Shown: positions 17,500 to 27,790, numbered from the stretch's first letter. The stretch: 64,000 nucleotides of DNA from Streptomyces violascens (GCF_014649955.1 NZ_BMUA01000030.1:20472-84471), one strand, 5' to 3'. The notes: generated from the letters alone by a model not told the origin. Numbers and translations are program-made.

Positions 17500-17748
17500 G
17501 ACAGCCGGGAACATCCCTCAGCCGCAGTCAGTCACACTGCCGACGGCCGGCGACCGTGCGCACCGCGGCGCAGACGGGTGCGCAACCCGATCGGGCCGTG
17601 CGCAGTCCCCTGTGCGCAGCGCGCCTCCGGCTGCCCAGGACATGCGCACTTGGCCAACCGCCTAGAGCCCAGGCCCTGATGCCTCGCCCAAATCCGCAGC
17701 CCATCGGGTCAGCGCCCCTACCTTCAGCGCTCTTCGCAGACCCGGACG
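17500..17748. other. Spacer between LysM-SARP and prepilin peptidase genes
   Basis: Roughly 250 bases without a supported gene. No clear terminator hairpin was found, so read-through into the prepilin peptidase gene remains possible. Confidence 0.25.
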
Positions 17749-18259
17749 GTGCGCATGCTCGTGACCTTCGCCGTCGCCTACGGTGTGCTTACCGGGCTGC
17801 TCCTGCCGCGCGCCGTGTACAAACTCGCCGTCCCGGCAGGCGAGAGCTGGCGGTCGCAGTGCCCAGCCGGACACCCCGCACAGTCCTGGCTCGGACTCCC
17901 GCACTGCAAGAACTGCACAACCGAGAACCGAACCACTCCCCGCGCCCAACGCTGGTACGGGCCCTCCGCCCCAGCCGTTGCCCTGCTCACCATCCTGATG
18001 TGCGGTGTTCTGGCCTGGCGGACGGGGCCCCAGCCCGAGCTGGCTGTCTGGCTGCTCCTCACGCCGATCCTCGTACTGCTCGCCCTGGTCGACGTCACCG
18101 TCCACCGCCTGCCCGACATCCTGACCCATCCCCTCACAGCCGCTACGCTGCTCCTGCTCGGCGCCGCAGCTCTCGTCCCGACCGCAGACGGATCCTGGCC
18201 GACCGCGCTGAGCGGTGCCCTGGCCCTGGGCGGTGGGTACTTCTGCCTCTTCCTCATTA

Positions 18260-19415
18260 CAGATCTCGTCGGAGTGGTGTCGGGTAGTGACGAACTCTGA
18301 TCCCTGCGATACGCCGGAAGCATGCGATACGCGCAGGGCGGTGGGCTGACTGCCGAACGGCAGCGGTTTCGTGAGGGGATCCGGCGGAAGGCCGGCGAGC
18401 GGTTCGCGCGTGGCGAGCGGACTGCTGTGATCGCGAAGGATCTGCGGGTGAGTGAGCGGTAGGTGGAACGCTGGCGACGTGCCTGGCGGGAGCGCGGCAT
18501 GGACGGGCTCGCCTCGGCGGGCCCGTCGAAGTTGCCCAGGGTGTCCGACAGCCAGTTCGCCGACCTGGAGAAGGAGTTGGCGCGGAGACCGGCAGAGCAC
18601 GGCTGGGAAGACCAGCGGTGGACCCTTCGTCGGGTGAGGGAACTGATCGCCCGCACCCTCGGTGTCGACTGCTCGGCGGCGGCGGTGTGGCGGCTCATGC
18701 ACCGGCACGGCTGGTCCTGGCAGTGCCCGGCCCGCCGGGCCCTGGAGCGCGACGAACACGCGGTCGAGCTGTGGAAGAAGGATGTGTGGCCGCAGGTGGA
18801 ACCATAGCGGCGGCGCTCGGGGCCTACGTCGTGTTCGAGGACGAGGCCGGATTCTCGATGACGCCGCCCACCGCCCGCACCTGGGGCCGACGCGGACAGA
18901 CCCCCGTGGTGCGGGTCCGCGGTCGGTCCTGGCGGCGTTACTCGATCGCCGCCATGTGCTGCTACCGGCCCGGGGAGACCTCCCGCCTGATCTACCGGCC
19001 GCGCCAGCACCGGCGCCACAAGGGTGCCGGGCGCCGCGACACCTTCACCTGGACCGACTACCGCGACCTGGCCGTCCGCGCCCACATCCAACTCGGCGCC
19101 CCCATCGTCTTGATCTGGGACAACCTCAACACCCACCGAGCTGCCGGGATACGCGAGTATGCCGCCCATCACGACTGGCTCACCATCGTGCAACTTCCCT
19201 CGTATGCGCCGGACTTGAACCCAGTGGAAGGCATCTGGTCGATGTTGCGTCGCGGCCCGCTGGCCAACGTTGCCTTCACCGACGACGAACACCTCGACCG
19301 CACCCTCCGCCGGAACCTGCGACACATCCAGAACCGCCCCGACCTCATCGACGGCTGCCTCGCTGGCACCGGACTCACACTCACCCATCACCCGACACCA
19401 CTCCGACGAGATCAG
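18260..19415 (+). mobile_element. IS630-family insertion sequence in the prepilin peptidase gene
   Basis: 1156 bases flanked by TA on both sides (18258-18259 and 19416-19417), the IS630-type target duplication. The ends form an inverted repeat: the left end starts C-A-GATCTCGTCGGAGTGG, and the complement of the right end starts C-T-GATCTCGTCGGAGTGG and continues into GTGTCGGGT on both sides. The internal transposase gene is broken. Confidence 0.85.
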
Positions 19416-19418
19416 TAG
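18322..19418 (+). pseudogene. IS630-family transposase with an in-frame TAG and a frameshift
   Basis: From ATG 18322 the frame reads a helix-turn-helix (AVIAKDLRVSER) and is stopped by TAG at 18460-18462, then continues in frame (VERWRRAWRERGMDGLASAG) to WPQVEP and a TAG near 18,805. The DDE half is in another frame: YVVFEDEAGFSMTP, VLIWDNLNTHRAAG and LPSYAPDLNPVEGIWS carry the three acidic residues. Some IS630 elements use programmed frameshifting, but the additional TAG indicates decay. Confidence 0.8.
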
Positions 19419-19828
19419 TCCCAGGAGTCTCGGGTTCGGCGAGGTGAAACTCGCCGTCGCGCTCGGCGCCATGCTCGGCTGGTACGGCTGGCGCACACTC
19501 GCCCTCGGTGCCATCGCCGGCCAACTCCTCGCCGCCGCCTTCGGACTGGGCCTGATCGCGCTCCGCAGAGCCCATACAAAGTCTGCGATCCCCTACGGCC
19601 CGTTCCTCATCTGCGGCACCGTGCTGGCAATGATCGCGCGATGACCATGCCGAGCCGATCGGGACGTTGCTCGCCGGCAAGCAGCCGGACAGGCGTCCCG
19701 TCGACCACCGCAACCCCACCGTCGATGTGACTGATTCCCAATCATGTTTGTCAAGGGCGCCGGGTACGTGGTGGAGGCCGGGAAGTGATCCTGGCGCTCG
19801 CCGTTGCGGCGGGTGAGATCCTGAACGG

Positions 19829-20617
19829 ATGAACGAGACATCCGCTGCTCTGGCGACCGCTCGGTGGCCGCTGACCGCGGCTGGGGAGACTGATTGGCTG
19901 CGGGACCTGGCCGACGATGACGGGCTCACCGGCTTCATGCCGCCGGCACTGCCCGACGCCGCCTGGGTGCTTCACTCCATGTACGAACACGAACTCGGGC
20001 CCACCGGCATGTCCTATGTCGCCTATCAACGAGCCGTGCTGAATGGCGGCGGGCCCGAGATCATCCCGGGCCTCGATCCCGTGGACGTGTTCGGGGGGAC
20101 GCCGGGTGAGCCCCTTGGCCCCCGTTGGCGCCGGCTGCGCTGGGCGGAGCTCTCGCGGCGGACCGGTGATCCCGTGGTGCCCGAGGGGCAGCTGCCCTGC
20201 TACCGCTCCTTCCCTTCGCTCCGGGAGCCGAGCGGCTGGCCGGTCGGCATCGCCGGGGCGTCCGAGGGCAGCCTGGACCGGACCGACTGGAACCGTCTGG
20301 TCGACGTCCTCACCGAGCACAGCCCTCAGGGTGCCGAGACCCGCTGCCTGGCTTACTACAACCCGCTGTTGCACGGGGCCGAGGACTTCGTCAACCTGCG
20401 TGTCCGGGCCGGCACGCTCGCGGATGCCAAGGCGTTGTACGACCACCCGGAGGAGGACGGTTGGACCCCGTCCAACCTCTGGTCCCAGGACCGGTCCTGG
20501 GTCCTGTGCACGGACTTCGACCTCTGCGCCACCAAAGTGGCGGGCCCTGCCGCGCTCGTCGAGGCACTCCTGCACGACACGGAAATCGAGGCCCTCCGGC
20601 TGCCCTGGGCTCGCTGA
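19829..20617 (+). CDS. Conserved-looking hypothetical protein, function unknown
   Basis: A 262-residue soluble protein from the ATG at 19829. It has a natural composition with a Trp/Pro-rich first third (DAAWVLHSMYEHELGP), a middle acidic region and a C-terminus (SWVLCTDFDLCATKVAGPAA). There is no signal peptide, membrane segment or motif that I recognise. The length and even codon use support a real gene. Its neighbours are an IS630-disrupted pilus gene and an IS110 element, giving no functional clue. A role such as an immunity or SUKH/Knr4-like protein could be tested by structure prediction; I make no assignment. Confidence 0.6.
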   Translation: MNETSAALATARWPLTAAGETDWLRDLADDDGLTGFMPPALPDAAWVLHSMYEHELGPTGMSYVAYQRAVLNGGGPEIIPGLDPVDVFGGTPGEPLGPRWRRLRWAELSRRTGDPVVPEGQLPCYRSFPSLREPSGWPVGIAGASEGSLDRTDWNRLVDVLTEHSPQGAETRCLAYYNPLLHGAEDFVNLRVRAGTLADAKALYDHPEEDGWTPSNLWSQDRSWVLCTDFDLCATKVAGPAALVEALLHDTEIEALRLPWAR

Positions 20618-20688
20618 TCCCGACCGCCCAACCTGGGAACGACCAGGTGCGGCCAAGAGGCCACATGAAGCGCACAGTCACAAGAGCG

Positions 20689-21908
20689 CTATGCCGAGGT
20701 GAGATCGGGTTGGGGCGGCTCGGTGGTGAAGGTGCGGTGGTCGCGGATGAGAGCCCATAGGACGTCGAGACGGCGGCGGGCCAAAGCGAGGATCGCCTGC
20801 TTGTGGCTCTTGCCCTCGCTTCTTTTCCGGTCGTAGAACGTCTTCGAGGTGGGGCAGAAACGGGCGGCGATACGGGCGGAGCGGTAGAACACACGCAGGA
20901 GCCGGCGACGGTAGCGGTGTGGCCGGCGCATGTTGCCGCTGATCCGACCGGAGTCCCGTGGGACCGGTGCGGGGCCGGCGACGCCGGCGAGGCGTCCCGC
21001 GGTGCCGAAGGCGTCCATGTCCCCGCCGGTGCAGGCGATGAACTCCACCCCTAGCAACGGGCCCATGCCGGGCATGCTGAGAACCACTTCCGCGTGGCGG
21101 TGCTCTCGGAATCGGGCCGCGATCCGTGCGTCGATGTCAGCGATCTCTTCGTCCAGAGCGAGGACCGTCCCGGCCAGGGTGTTCACCACGGTGGCCGCTG
21201 TGCTCTCCCCGGCCACGGCGGTGTGCTGGGCCTGAGCCGCGGCGACGGCCGCATCGGCCATGACCTGGGCGCCACGGACTTTGCGGTTCTTCAGCCAGGT
21301 CGCGGGCCGGGCCGCTCCGATCCGGCGCAGGCTAGCCGGCGTTTGGTAACCGGTCATCAGCACGAGGGCACCCTTGGAGGCGGCGTAGTCGAAGGCCCGT
21401 TCCAGGGCGGGAAAGTATCCAGAAGTTGTGCCCGCATACGGTTGATGGCGCGGGTGCGATCGGCTGCGAGGTCATAGCGGCGGGCGGTGAGGATCTTCAG
21501 ATCCACCGCGATCTTGTCCCATTCCTGCAAGGGCTGCAGGTCCCGGCGCATCCGTGCCTGGTCGGCGATGACGTAGGCGTCCTTCGCATCGGTCTTGCCG
21601 TCGCCTCGGTAACCGCGGGAGTCGTGGTGAACGGTCCGGCCAGGGATATAGAGGAGCCGCTGGCCGTGGTTGGCCAGGAGAGCGATCAGGAGAGCGCCGC
21701 CGCCAGCGTTCAGGTCGACGGCCCAGGTCACCGGGCTGTCCGCCGCGAGCGCGAAGACGTCACCTATCAGTTCCAGGAGCTCGGACTCGTTGTTCGGAAC
21801 CCGGCGTGAGAGCACCTTCGTCCCGTCCGTGTCGATCACCGTGCAGTGATGCGCGGCCTTGCCGGCATCCCTCCCCGCCCAGAGCTCGGGCACCCGAGCC
21901 TCCCTCAT
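20689..21908 (-). pseudogene. IS110-family transposase, frameshifted
   Basis: The N-terminal half (21357-21908) has the DEDD domain: WAGRDAGKAAHHCTVIDTDG, TWAVDLNAGGGALLIALLA and DGKTDAKDAYVIADQARM. The C-terminal half (20689-21363) has the serine-containing transposase_20 domain (EVVLSMPGMGPLLGVEFIAC, then FGTAGRLAGVAGPAPVPRDS). A single missing A near 21,415 (the CTGGATACTTTCCC region) separates them; restoring it yields LLEYFPALERAFDYAASKG and a continuous ~400-residue protein. The element ends were not resolved, as IS110 lacks terminal repeats. Confidence 0.85.
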
Positions 21909-22406
21909 CGTCCGGTTGACTGGTCCCTGCAGACGACCACGCCGACGTGTCCTTACGAAGCGATCTCTGTTCGCTTATCCCAATGAGTGGCCGTGTCGTC
22001 GCGGGGCGCTGGGCGGCCAATCAGTCAAAGCCCACAGGTACGGCATGAGCGCTTTCAGCCACACCCAAGCCCCTGGGTCTCCCGATCGTCCGAAGGACCG
22101 GAATCAACCCGCCAACACCGTAAGGAGTGCGTGAGGTGGCCCGTGAGCGGTTGAGTTGGCCCGGGTGAGCGTCGGAGGTGGCCCGCAGGTGCGACTTTTC
22201 TTAATAGATGACACCTGATCTCGGCGGTTGACACCGAGGTCGTGGACGCGCCCACATGCGACGATCGCTCGACGAGTCAGGCAGTCAGCCCCGTTGCTGA
22301 CTGCGGTCACCCTCCGAAACTTGTCGCGTCGGCTACGCCAGCCGCGAGAGGATCATGTCGTCAGAGGAAACGTCAGGGAGCTCGGGTGGCTGGTCAGACA
22401 GCGAAG
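21909..22406. other. Intergenic stretch downstream of IS110
   Basis: About 500 bases with no supported gene. There are only short noise frames on both strands. The first part may contain the IS110 left end. Confidence 0.3.
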
Positions 22407-22796
22407 ATGGCATCGCGCTGTGAGTGCGGCAGCATGGCGGTCAGGCAAGTGAACCAGTTCATCCTTCACGACGAGTTGTGGTGGGACTCCGAGTTCTCTT
22501 GCGAGACCTGCGGCACCTATCTGTGTGAACACGCTGGTCCGGGACCGGCTCCTGGCGTTGTCCGGCAGGCGCTGATCGCGGACCATGGATCCTTCAGGCT
22601 GCGGCTGACCGGTCCGGTGCCCAGCCTTGTCCCGGTTCTGAAGGTCTTTCGGGAGGTCTCGGCGGCATCGTTGCCGCGGGCCCGTGAGCTGGCTGGCGAG
22701 CTCAGCCGCGATGGCCTGGTAGGCACGCTGTCGGAGATGGAGTTTCTGAAGGCCAGGCTGCACCGGCGTGGGGTTCCCGTCGACATCTCTCGGTAG
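22407..22796 (+). CDS. Cys-rich small hypothetical protein of actinobacterial type
   Basis: 129 residues starting MASRCECGSMAVRQVNQF. There are two cysteine pairs (CECGS and SCETCGTYLCEH), a probable zinc site, followed by a segment of alternating strands and helices (FRLRLTGPVPSLVPVLKVFR, then REVSAASLPRARELAGELSR). I recall similar Streptomyces proteins of about this length annotated only as hypothetical. The C-terminal half resembles small ligand-binding domains that pair a beta strand with the PxxVxxLR helix. An upstream start in the same frame is possible. Function unknown. Confidence 0.6.
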   Translation: MASRCECGSMAVRQVNQFILHDELWWDSEFSCETCGTYLCEHAGPGPAPGVVRQALIADHGSFRLRLTGPVPSLVPVLKVFREVSAASLPRARELAGELSRDGLVGTLSEMEFLKARLHRRGVPVDISR

Positions 22797-23320
22797 CTGA
22801 TACGGCGGCATCGATCTTCGAAGCTGTGGTGTCAGATGGATCGAAAATCCGGCGAGAGTGCCAACAAAGAGCGACCTTCTGGTGCCAAGTAGAGCGATCA
22901 GACCCACCAGAGCTCCCAGGTCAGTCCATCACCGCGGTGTCATTTCTCTTGAAAAGTCGCAGCAGGGTGGCGGGGCCCTCTCTCGCCGCCCGGACGTGCT
23001 GGATCGAGGGGATCAAGGACACGGTCCTCGGTGCTGGTGAGCTCGCGTAATTGACTGTCGCGTATTCCTTGGTGATTGAGGGGCCGTGTCACCGTGTGTG
23101 GTCGCAGCGAGCTTGGTGGCGCCAGGAGCCTTCGGCCTCCAAGTCCTACCACCGCGCAGGGACATGAGCGGCTGGCCACCGCTCGGGGCGAGAGTGAAAG
23201 CGCCGCCGCCGCGAGCCGATGTGCCACCTGTGCGCCCGTGCGCGGGGCGCTCTCTACGTGCCTGCTGGGCACACTGATGAGAGTCGGCTTCACCCGCGTC
23301 CAGCGGCAGGGGGTTTGGGC
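22797..23320. other. Intergenic stretch upstream of the secreted hydrolase
   Basis: About 520 bases. A minus-strand frame around 22,930-23,050 ending in EGPATLLRLFKRNDTAVMD looks protein-like but is too short to identify. The rest is presumably the hydrolase promoter region; no operator or terminator is evident. Confidence 0.3.
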
Positions 23321-24883
23321 ATGGCAGCACCGCGCACGACTCTGCGACCCAGAGGGATCCTCCGGAGAATGGGTGTGCTGGCGGCCTCGGTGGGGCGCTG
23401 GCGACGGGCGTGGACCGGGGGACGGTCAGGGGCCCGGACGAGATGGCTCCTGCTGTGCGTCTGCCTGATCACGAGTGCCTTCGGCTTCGGCACACCAACG
23501 ATGGCCGCTGCCACCGAGCCGTCGGCCCGGCAATGCGACGAAGCGCCGACCGGCGTCGCCACCCATGATCACTGGCTGAGGTTCACGGTGCCGCCCGGAC
23601 TCATGCCGGACCCTCAGTTCGACGGACAGCCGGCGAAGATCCAGGTGCATCGCGTCCAGCCGGTGTACGCGAACGGCAAATGTCCAGGAGTGCCCAACAG
23701 GGCCGCGGTGCTGATCCACGGCCGCACCGTCACCGCCTCGCCGGCCTTCGACCTGCGCTCTCCCGCGCCGGAAGGCGGCTCGCTCAGCATGCAGGAAGGA
23801 CTCGCACGGGCGGGAATCGACACCTTCGCCCCGAACCTGCTCGGCTACGGCCACTCGACACGCTTCGACAACGGCCTGAACGACCCCGGCAACGCGAGCC
23901 TCAGGCCCTACCTCGCGGACGGCACCTGCCCGTACCCCGAGGGGTGCGACCGCACCCACAACCCGATCTTCACCCTCGATCAGCAGGGGAGCCTGCTGCT
24001 GACTAATCCGCTGGGCGGGGAGAGGCGCGCGCACTCAAGCAATTACCGCTTTGCGCGCATGGACGTCTGGGTACGCGATATCCGCCAGGTCATCGACGAC
24101 GCCATCACGCGCGCGCAGCCGACGGACGGCAAGGTCACCCTGCTCGGCTATTCGCTCGGTGGGGTGCGCGTCGGGCGGACGCTGTACGCAGCCAACCCAA
24201 TCCTCCCCGGAAGCGCCGCCGTCATCGCGAAGGTCAACCGTGCCGTGTTCATGTCGTCGATCTTTGGTGGACCGACTGAGGAGACGACGCCCCCGACGGG
24301 CTTCGTCACGTTCCCGCTGACGCTTGACCGCCGCCTGGCAGCGCCGGTGCTGCCGCCGGCTCGCGAGGCCGTGTGCACCGGGCGTGTCATCCCCGGCAGT
24401 CAGGATCAGCTCTGGAAGCAGATCATGGAACAGGACACCGAGGGGCGGAACTGGGGAGGGGACGATCCCGGCCACCCGACCGGTCTCGACCGCTCTCCGA
24501 CGTTCTCCAACTACGGCTGGAACACCGCCGTCGTGGGGCAGTTGACCCCGCCCACGCTGGTCATCCACGGCCTCGATGACGTCACCGCGCCGCCGGCCAA
24601 CGCGTCCACCATCTTCAACGCTCTCCCGGCGTCAATGACGAACAAGGTGCTCGTACAGGTCCAGTGCGCCAGCCACCAGATGCAGATGGAGGGCTGCTCC
24701 GGCCCCCGCTGCACACCGGAATCCGGAACGCCCTACGGCGGGCGCCCCGGCGAACCGTGGGCCGGCCCTCATGCCACGGTCAAGGCGGCGCTGATCGAGT
24801 GGATCAAGAGCGGGACCTTCAACGGCGCCACGAACGGAAAGTTCACCGTCAACGAAAGCGGCGTGGCCAGCGCCAGCCCGTAG
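23321..24883 (+). CDS. Secreted alpha/beta-hydrolase
   Basis: 520 residues from the ATG at 23321, which follows AGGGGG at a good distance; the open frame goes further up, but without a ribosome site. A long N-region with TRWLLLCVCLITSAFGFGTP and an AxA-type cleavage region (TMAAATEPSA) indicates export. The catalytic elbow is LLGYSLGGVRVGR (Ser), the acid is in LVIHGLDDVTAPPA, and the His is in QCASHQMQMEGC. An oxyanion region precedes it (AAVLIHGRTV). Cysteines suggest disulfides. The substrate is unknown; related secreted Streptomyces enzymes act on esters or lipids. Confidence 0.75.
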   Translation: MAAPRTTLRPRGILRRMGVLAASVGRWRRAWTGGRSGARTRWLLLCVCLITSAFGFGTPTMAAATEPSARQCDEAPTGVATHDHWLRFTVPPGLMPDPQFDGQPAKIQVHRVQPVYANGKCPGVPNRAAVLIHGRTVTASPAFDLRSPAPEGGSLSMQEGLARAGIDTFAPNLLGYGHSTRFDNGLNDPGNASLRPYLADGTCPYPEGCDRTHNPIFTLDQQGSLLLTNPLGGERRAHSSNYRFARMDVWVRDIRQVIDDAITRAQPTDGKVTLLGYSLGGVRVGRTLYAANPILPGSAAVIAKVNRAVFMSSIFGGPTEETTPPTGFVTFPLTLDRRLAAPVLPPAREAVCTGRVIPGSQDQLWKQIMEQDTEGRNWGGDDPGHPTGLDRSPTFSNYGWNTAVVGQLTPPTLVIHGLDDVTAPPANASTIFNALPASMTNKVLVQVQCASHQMQMEGCSGPRCTPESGTPYGGRPGEPWAGPHATVKAALIEWIKSGTFNGATNGKFTVNESGVASASP

Positions 24884-24970
24884 AGATCCCGGCCCCTCAG
24901 TTGACAGCGGTGGAGCTTCACACGAGAGAACAGAAGCACCCCCTGCGGGCCACCTCCGACGCTCAGTGGG

Positions 24971-26178
24971 ATGCTGGTGGGGCGTGCCCGGTCGGAGGGG
25001 CTGCAGCTGACCGGGGAGGGTGGTCTGTTGCAGCAGCTGACGAAGCGGGTGCTGGAGTCCGCCCTGGAGGGCGAGATCACCGGCCACGTCGGCTGTGACA
25101 AGCACGACGCGGCCGGCAGGAACAGCGGCAACAGCCGGAACGGCACCCGGGCCAAGACGGTACTGACCGGCGTCGGCCCGGTCGAGGTGAAGGTGCCCCG
25201 CGACACCGCTGGCGCCTTCGAGCCGCAGATCGTCCGCAAGCGGCAGCGCCGTCTGACCGGCGTGGACGAGATGGTGCTCCCGTTGTCCGCGAAGGGCCTC
25301 ACGCACGGGGAGATATCGGCTCATCCGGCCGAGGTGTACGGGGCGGAGGTGTCCAGGCAGACCATCACCACGATCACGGACACGGTGATGGAGGGCATGG
25401 CGGAATGGCAGGCCCGCCCGCTGGACCGCGTCTACCCGTTGTCTTCGTGGACGCCATCAACGTGAAGATGCGCGATGGCAAGGTCGCCGACCGGCCCATC
25501 TGCGTTGCGATGGCCGTCACGGTCGAGGGCACCCGGGACATTCTCGGGATCTGGGCCGGTGACGGCGGCGAGGGCGCCAAGCACTGGCTCCAGGTCTTCA
25601 CCGAGCTGAAGAATCGCGGAGTTGAAGATGTCCTCATGCTCGTCTGCGGCGGGCTGAAGGGCCTGCCCGACGCGGTCGGGACGGTCTGGCCCTGCACGGT
25701 CGTCCAGACCTGCATCGTTCACCTGATTCGCAACAGCATCCGCCACTGTGCCCGCCAGGACTGGGACAAGGACGCCAAGGATCTCAAGCCCGTCTACACC
25801 GCGCCGGGCGAGGCCGCCGCCACCGAACGGTTCCTGCAGTTCTCCGAGAAGTGGGGCGCCAAGTATCCGGCCGTGATCAAGCTGTGGTCCGACGCCTGGG
25901 CCGAGATGGTGCCCTTCTTGTCCTTCGACGTCGAGATCCGCAAGGTCATCTGCAGCACGAACGCGATTGAGAGTGTGAATGCCCGGATCCGCAAGGCGGT
26001 TCGGGCCCGCGGCCACTTCCCCTCGGAGGCCGCCGCGTTGAAGTGCGTCTACATGGCACTGATGAGCCTGGACCCGACCGGCAAGGGCCGCCGCCGCTGG
26101 ACGATGCACTGGAAGGCACCCCTGAACGCCTTCCAGATCGCCTTCGATGGCCGCCTGCCCCCCACCGACCAGCGATAA
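24971..26178 (+). pseudogene. IS256-family transposase, frameshifted and catalytically mutated
   Basis: The N-terminal part (24971-25440) reads LQQLTKRVLESALEGEITGH, NGTRAKTVLTGVGPVEVKVP and so on. A missing G in TACCCGTTGTCTTCG near 25,440 moves the rest (VVFVDAINVKMRDGKVADRP onward) to another frame, ending at 26,178. The first DDE Asp (VFVDAIN) and the Glu region (ICSTNAIESVNARIRKAVRA) are present. The second Asp, normally in CDGLKGLP, is Gly here (CGGLKGLPDAVGTVWP), so the enzyme would be dead even without the shift. Confidence 0.85.
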
Positions 26179-26724
26179 CCCAACAACCAAGATCAGCCGT
26201 TAAGTTGACACACCCTCCACACGCCTGGTTCACCGCCAGCGCCAACACCGCGCCATGACCCACGAAAACACGAAACTCAAGAGGCCCATCCCCGAAACCT
26301 TCGCCCAAGACCCCGGCCACACCAACACCTGCCGCTTCGGCGTCGGCACTTGACAGAGCGACGCCTGGGGTCGTCCACTACGGGTGGGCGGCCCCCGTCT
26401 GTCGGTACGCACTTGCACAGGCACGACGGCCCCAAGGCTTCTGGTTCCAGGCCGGGGTCGCAGGACGGAGCGACGTACCCGGGCTACCGGCCACCTGGTT
26501 GTGGACCAGGCAAAGGGCTGGATCGACGCGATGCTGCGTGGCGCTGGAGCACACGCACCTTCGTCGGCGTTCAAGAGGGCGTCGAACGCTTGGAGTTGTC
26601 CCTCCCCGCAAGTCTGCGACAGTCAGAGGCTGGATCACGTCGCGCCGATGGCAGCCGCCGCTTCGAGTTGGTCTCATGACAGGGTTGATGCTCAGCCGCT
26701 GCGGCAGAGCAGGGCACGGCGGAG
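26179..26724. other. Region after IS256 with an element end, no supported gene
   Basis: It contains the element's right end, with GTTAAGTTGACACACC near 26,200; its complement GTGTCAACTTAACG recurs alone near 59,394. A 31-codon frame (26257-26352, MTHENTKLKRPIPETFAQDP) looks protein-like but is too short to assign. The remainder is noise. Confidence 0.35.
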
Positions 26725-27132
26725 TCATGGTGCCCTACCCCCCTCGGACCGATGAGCTTCCCAGTGCAGCGCGAAAGCCGCCAGCCAGGCCAGCCATAGG
26801 GCGGCGGGCAACTCCACCAAGAAAGCCATGATCAATGCCACGTACCGGGCACCACCGTCGTCGGACGTCGCAACGTCAAACCACGCGTCCAGGACCAGCA
26901 GCGCGGCGGTGGCCGCCGCCACCGGTGAAACCGTACGAACCCGACGTGCCAAGAGGATCGCGGTGGCCACCAGTCCCGTCACCTGCAACAGGTCCATACC
27001 GACCCAGGACACCGACCAGTTGCGCACCTGAGTCTGGCCATCGAGCAGGAACCCCAGAACCACCGTCCAGGCCAACAGCACAGCAGCAGTCACCAACAGG
27101 AACCGAGCTATGACACGAGGTGCAAAAGGCAC
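26725..27132 (-). CDS. Four-helix integral membrane protein, function unknown
   Basis: 135 residues from the GTG at 27132, with GAGGAGAGGGG upstream. Four hydrophobic segments are visible: FLLVTAAVLLAWTVVLGFLL, VGMDLLQVTGLVATAILLAR, AATAALLVLDAWFDVATS and ALIMAFLVELPAALWLAWLA. The conserved-looking DAWFD and ELPAALWL in the membrane recall a common small actinobacterial membrane family without known function. There are no linked genes on the same strand. Confidence 0.65.
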   Translation of the reverse strand: MPFAPRVIARFLLVTAAVLLAWTVVLGFLLDGQTQVRNWSVSWVGMDLLQVTGLVATAILLARRVRTVSPVAAATAALLVLDAWFDVATSDDGGARYVALIMAFLVELPAALWLAWLAAFALHWEAHRSEGGRAP

Positions 27133-27436
27133 AGTGGGTGTCCCCTCTCCTCAAGAGCCCCTGGGTTAGCCGACGATACCGACGGCCACCGACCGGCTCG
27201 CTCGACAACGGCTGGAGCCGACATGGCTGGTGCTCGGCGCTCCAGGTAATGAGCAAGGTGTCGGTGACCAAAGCGGCCAGCTCGACTGCGAGGCTGAGGG
27301 GTCACGACACCATAATCCTCGGGTCAAGTTCGAGCCATTGGCAGAGGAAGCGCCGCCAAATGCCCATGTGGCGCAAGAGGATTGCTGCCTTACCGGGGGT
27401 CGATCGACCCCGGTAAGGATACGGGAGGGAATCATC
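27133..27436. other. Intergenic stretch with a GC-rich repeat near 27,390
   Basis: No gene supported. Around 27,390-27,420 TTACCGGGGTCGATCGACCCCGGTAA forms a perfect 13-bp-arm palindrome (arms TTACCGGGGTCGA and its complement), which could be a terminator or operator in front of the next remnant. Confidence 0.4.
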
Positions 27437-27790
27437 ATGGGCGGAGTGAGACCCTGTTCGTCGTCATAGCGACCTGTGCGGCCATGGCGTTGAGTGCCGC
27501 TGCAGCCCCATCAGCAGACATCCCCGGGACGCACACAGTCCGTGGTGCGGCCGCGGTTACGGCATCACCACGATCAGCAACTGGAGTCCTGGGCGCCGGG
27601 CGAGAAATCCACCCGCGGGTCGACACCGGGATCTACTCAGATCCGGGTCTCAGTACGCCACTGACCGGAACGGCGTGAGCCGGCGACAACGTGGCCGGCA
27701 TCTGCCAAATCCCCGGCAACAACGGCAAACAGCTGGTGCATCAACGTCTCGTCGTAGCGCCGCCGGCATCCTCGCCCACACGCCCAGCCC
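27437..27790 (+). pseudogene. Small secreted SH3-like protein, broken
   Basis: The ATG at 27437 is preceded by GGGAGGGA, but the signal peptide (LFVVIATCAAMALSAAAAPS) lies in the next frame, and a TGA at about 27,676 interrupts TPLTGTA from AGDNVAGICQIPGNNGKQLV, which follows in the same frame. The combined sequence (IYSDPGLSTPLTGTA...CQIPGNNGKQ) matches short secreted SH3-like proteins of Streptomyces. With one shift and one nonsense codon it is a pseudogene. Confidence 0.45.

Larger units (their letters stand above)
17749..19644 (+). pseudogene. A24-type prepilin peptidase, interrupted by an IS630 element
   Basis: The 5' part (17749-18259) encodes hydrophobic helices, a Cys-containing loop (CPAGHP...LPHCKNC) and the first catalytic region VDVTVHRLPDILTHPLTAAT. 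The 3' part (19418-19644) resumes with SLGFGEVKLAVALGAMLGWY and two more helices. Removing bases 18260-19415 and one copy of the TA target joins the halves in frame. The enzyme cleaves prepilin leaders at the membrane. The second catalytic motif reads GxGE rather than GxGD, so activity may have been weak even before insertion. The start (GTG 17749 or ATG 17755) is uncertain. Confidence 0.8.

Noticed and set aside
18322..18807. Programmed frameshifting as explanation of the IS630 two-frame transposase
   Set aside because: No A6G-type slippery site was seen at the switch and a separate in-frame TAG is present, so simple decay is more likely.
26257..26352. A 31-codon frame MTHENTKLKRPIPETFAQDP...
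   Set aside because: Too short, no ribosome site, next to an IS end; possibly a protein fragment but not supportable.
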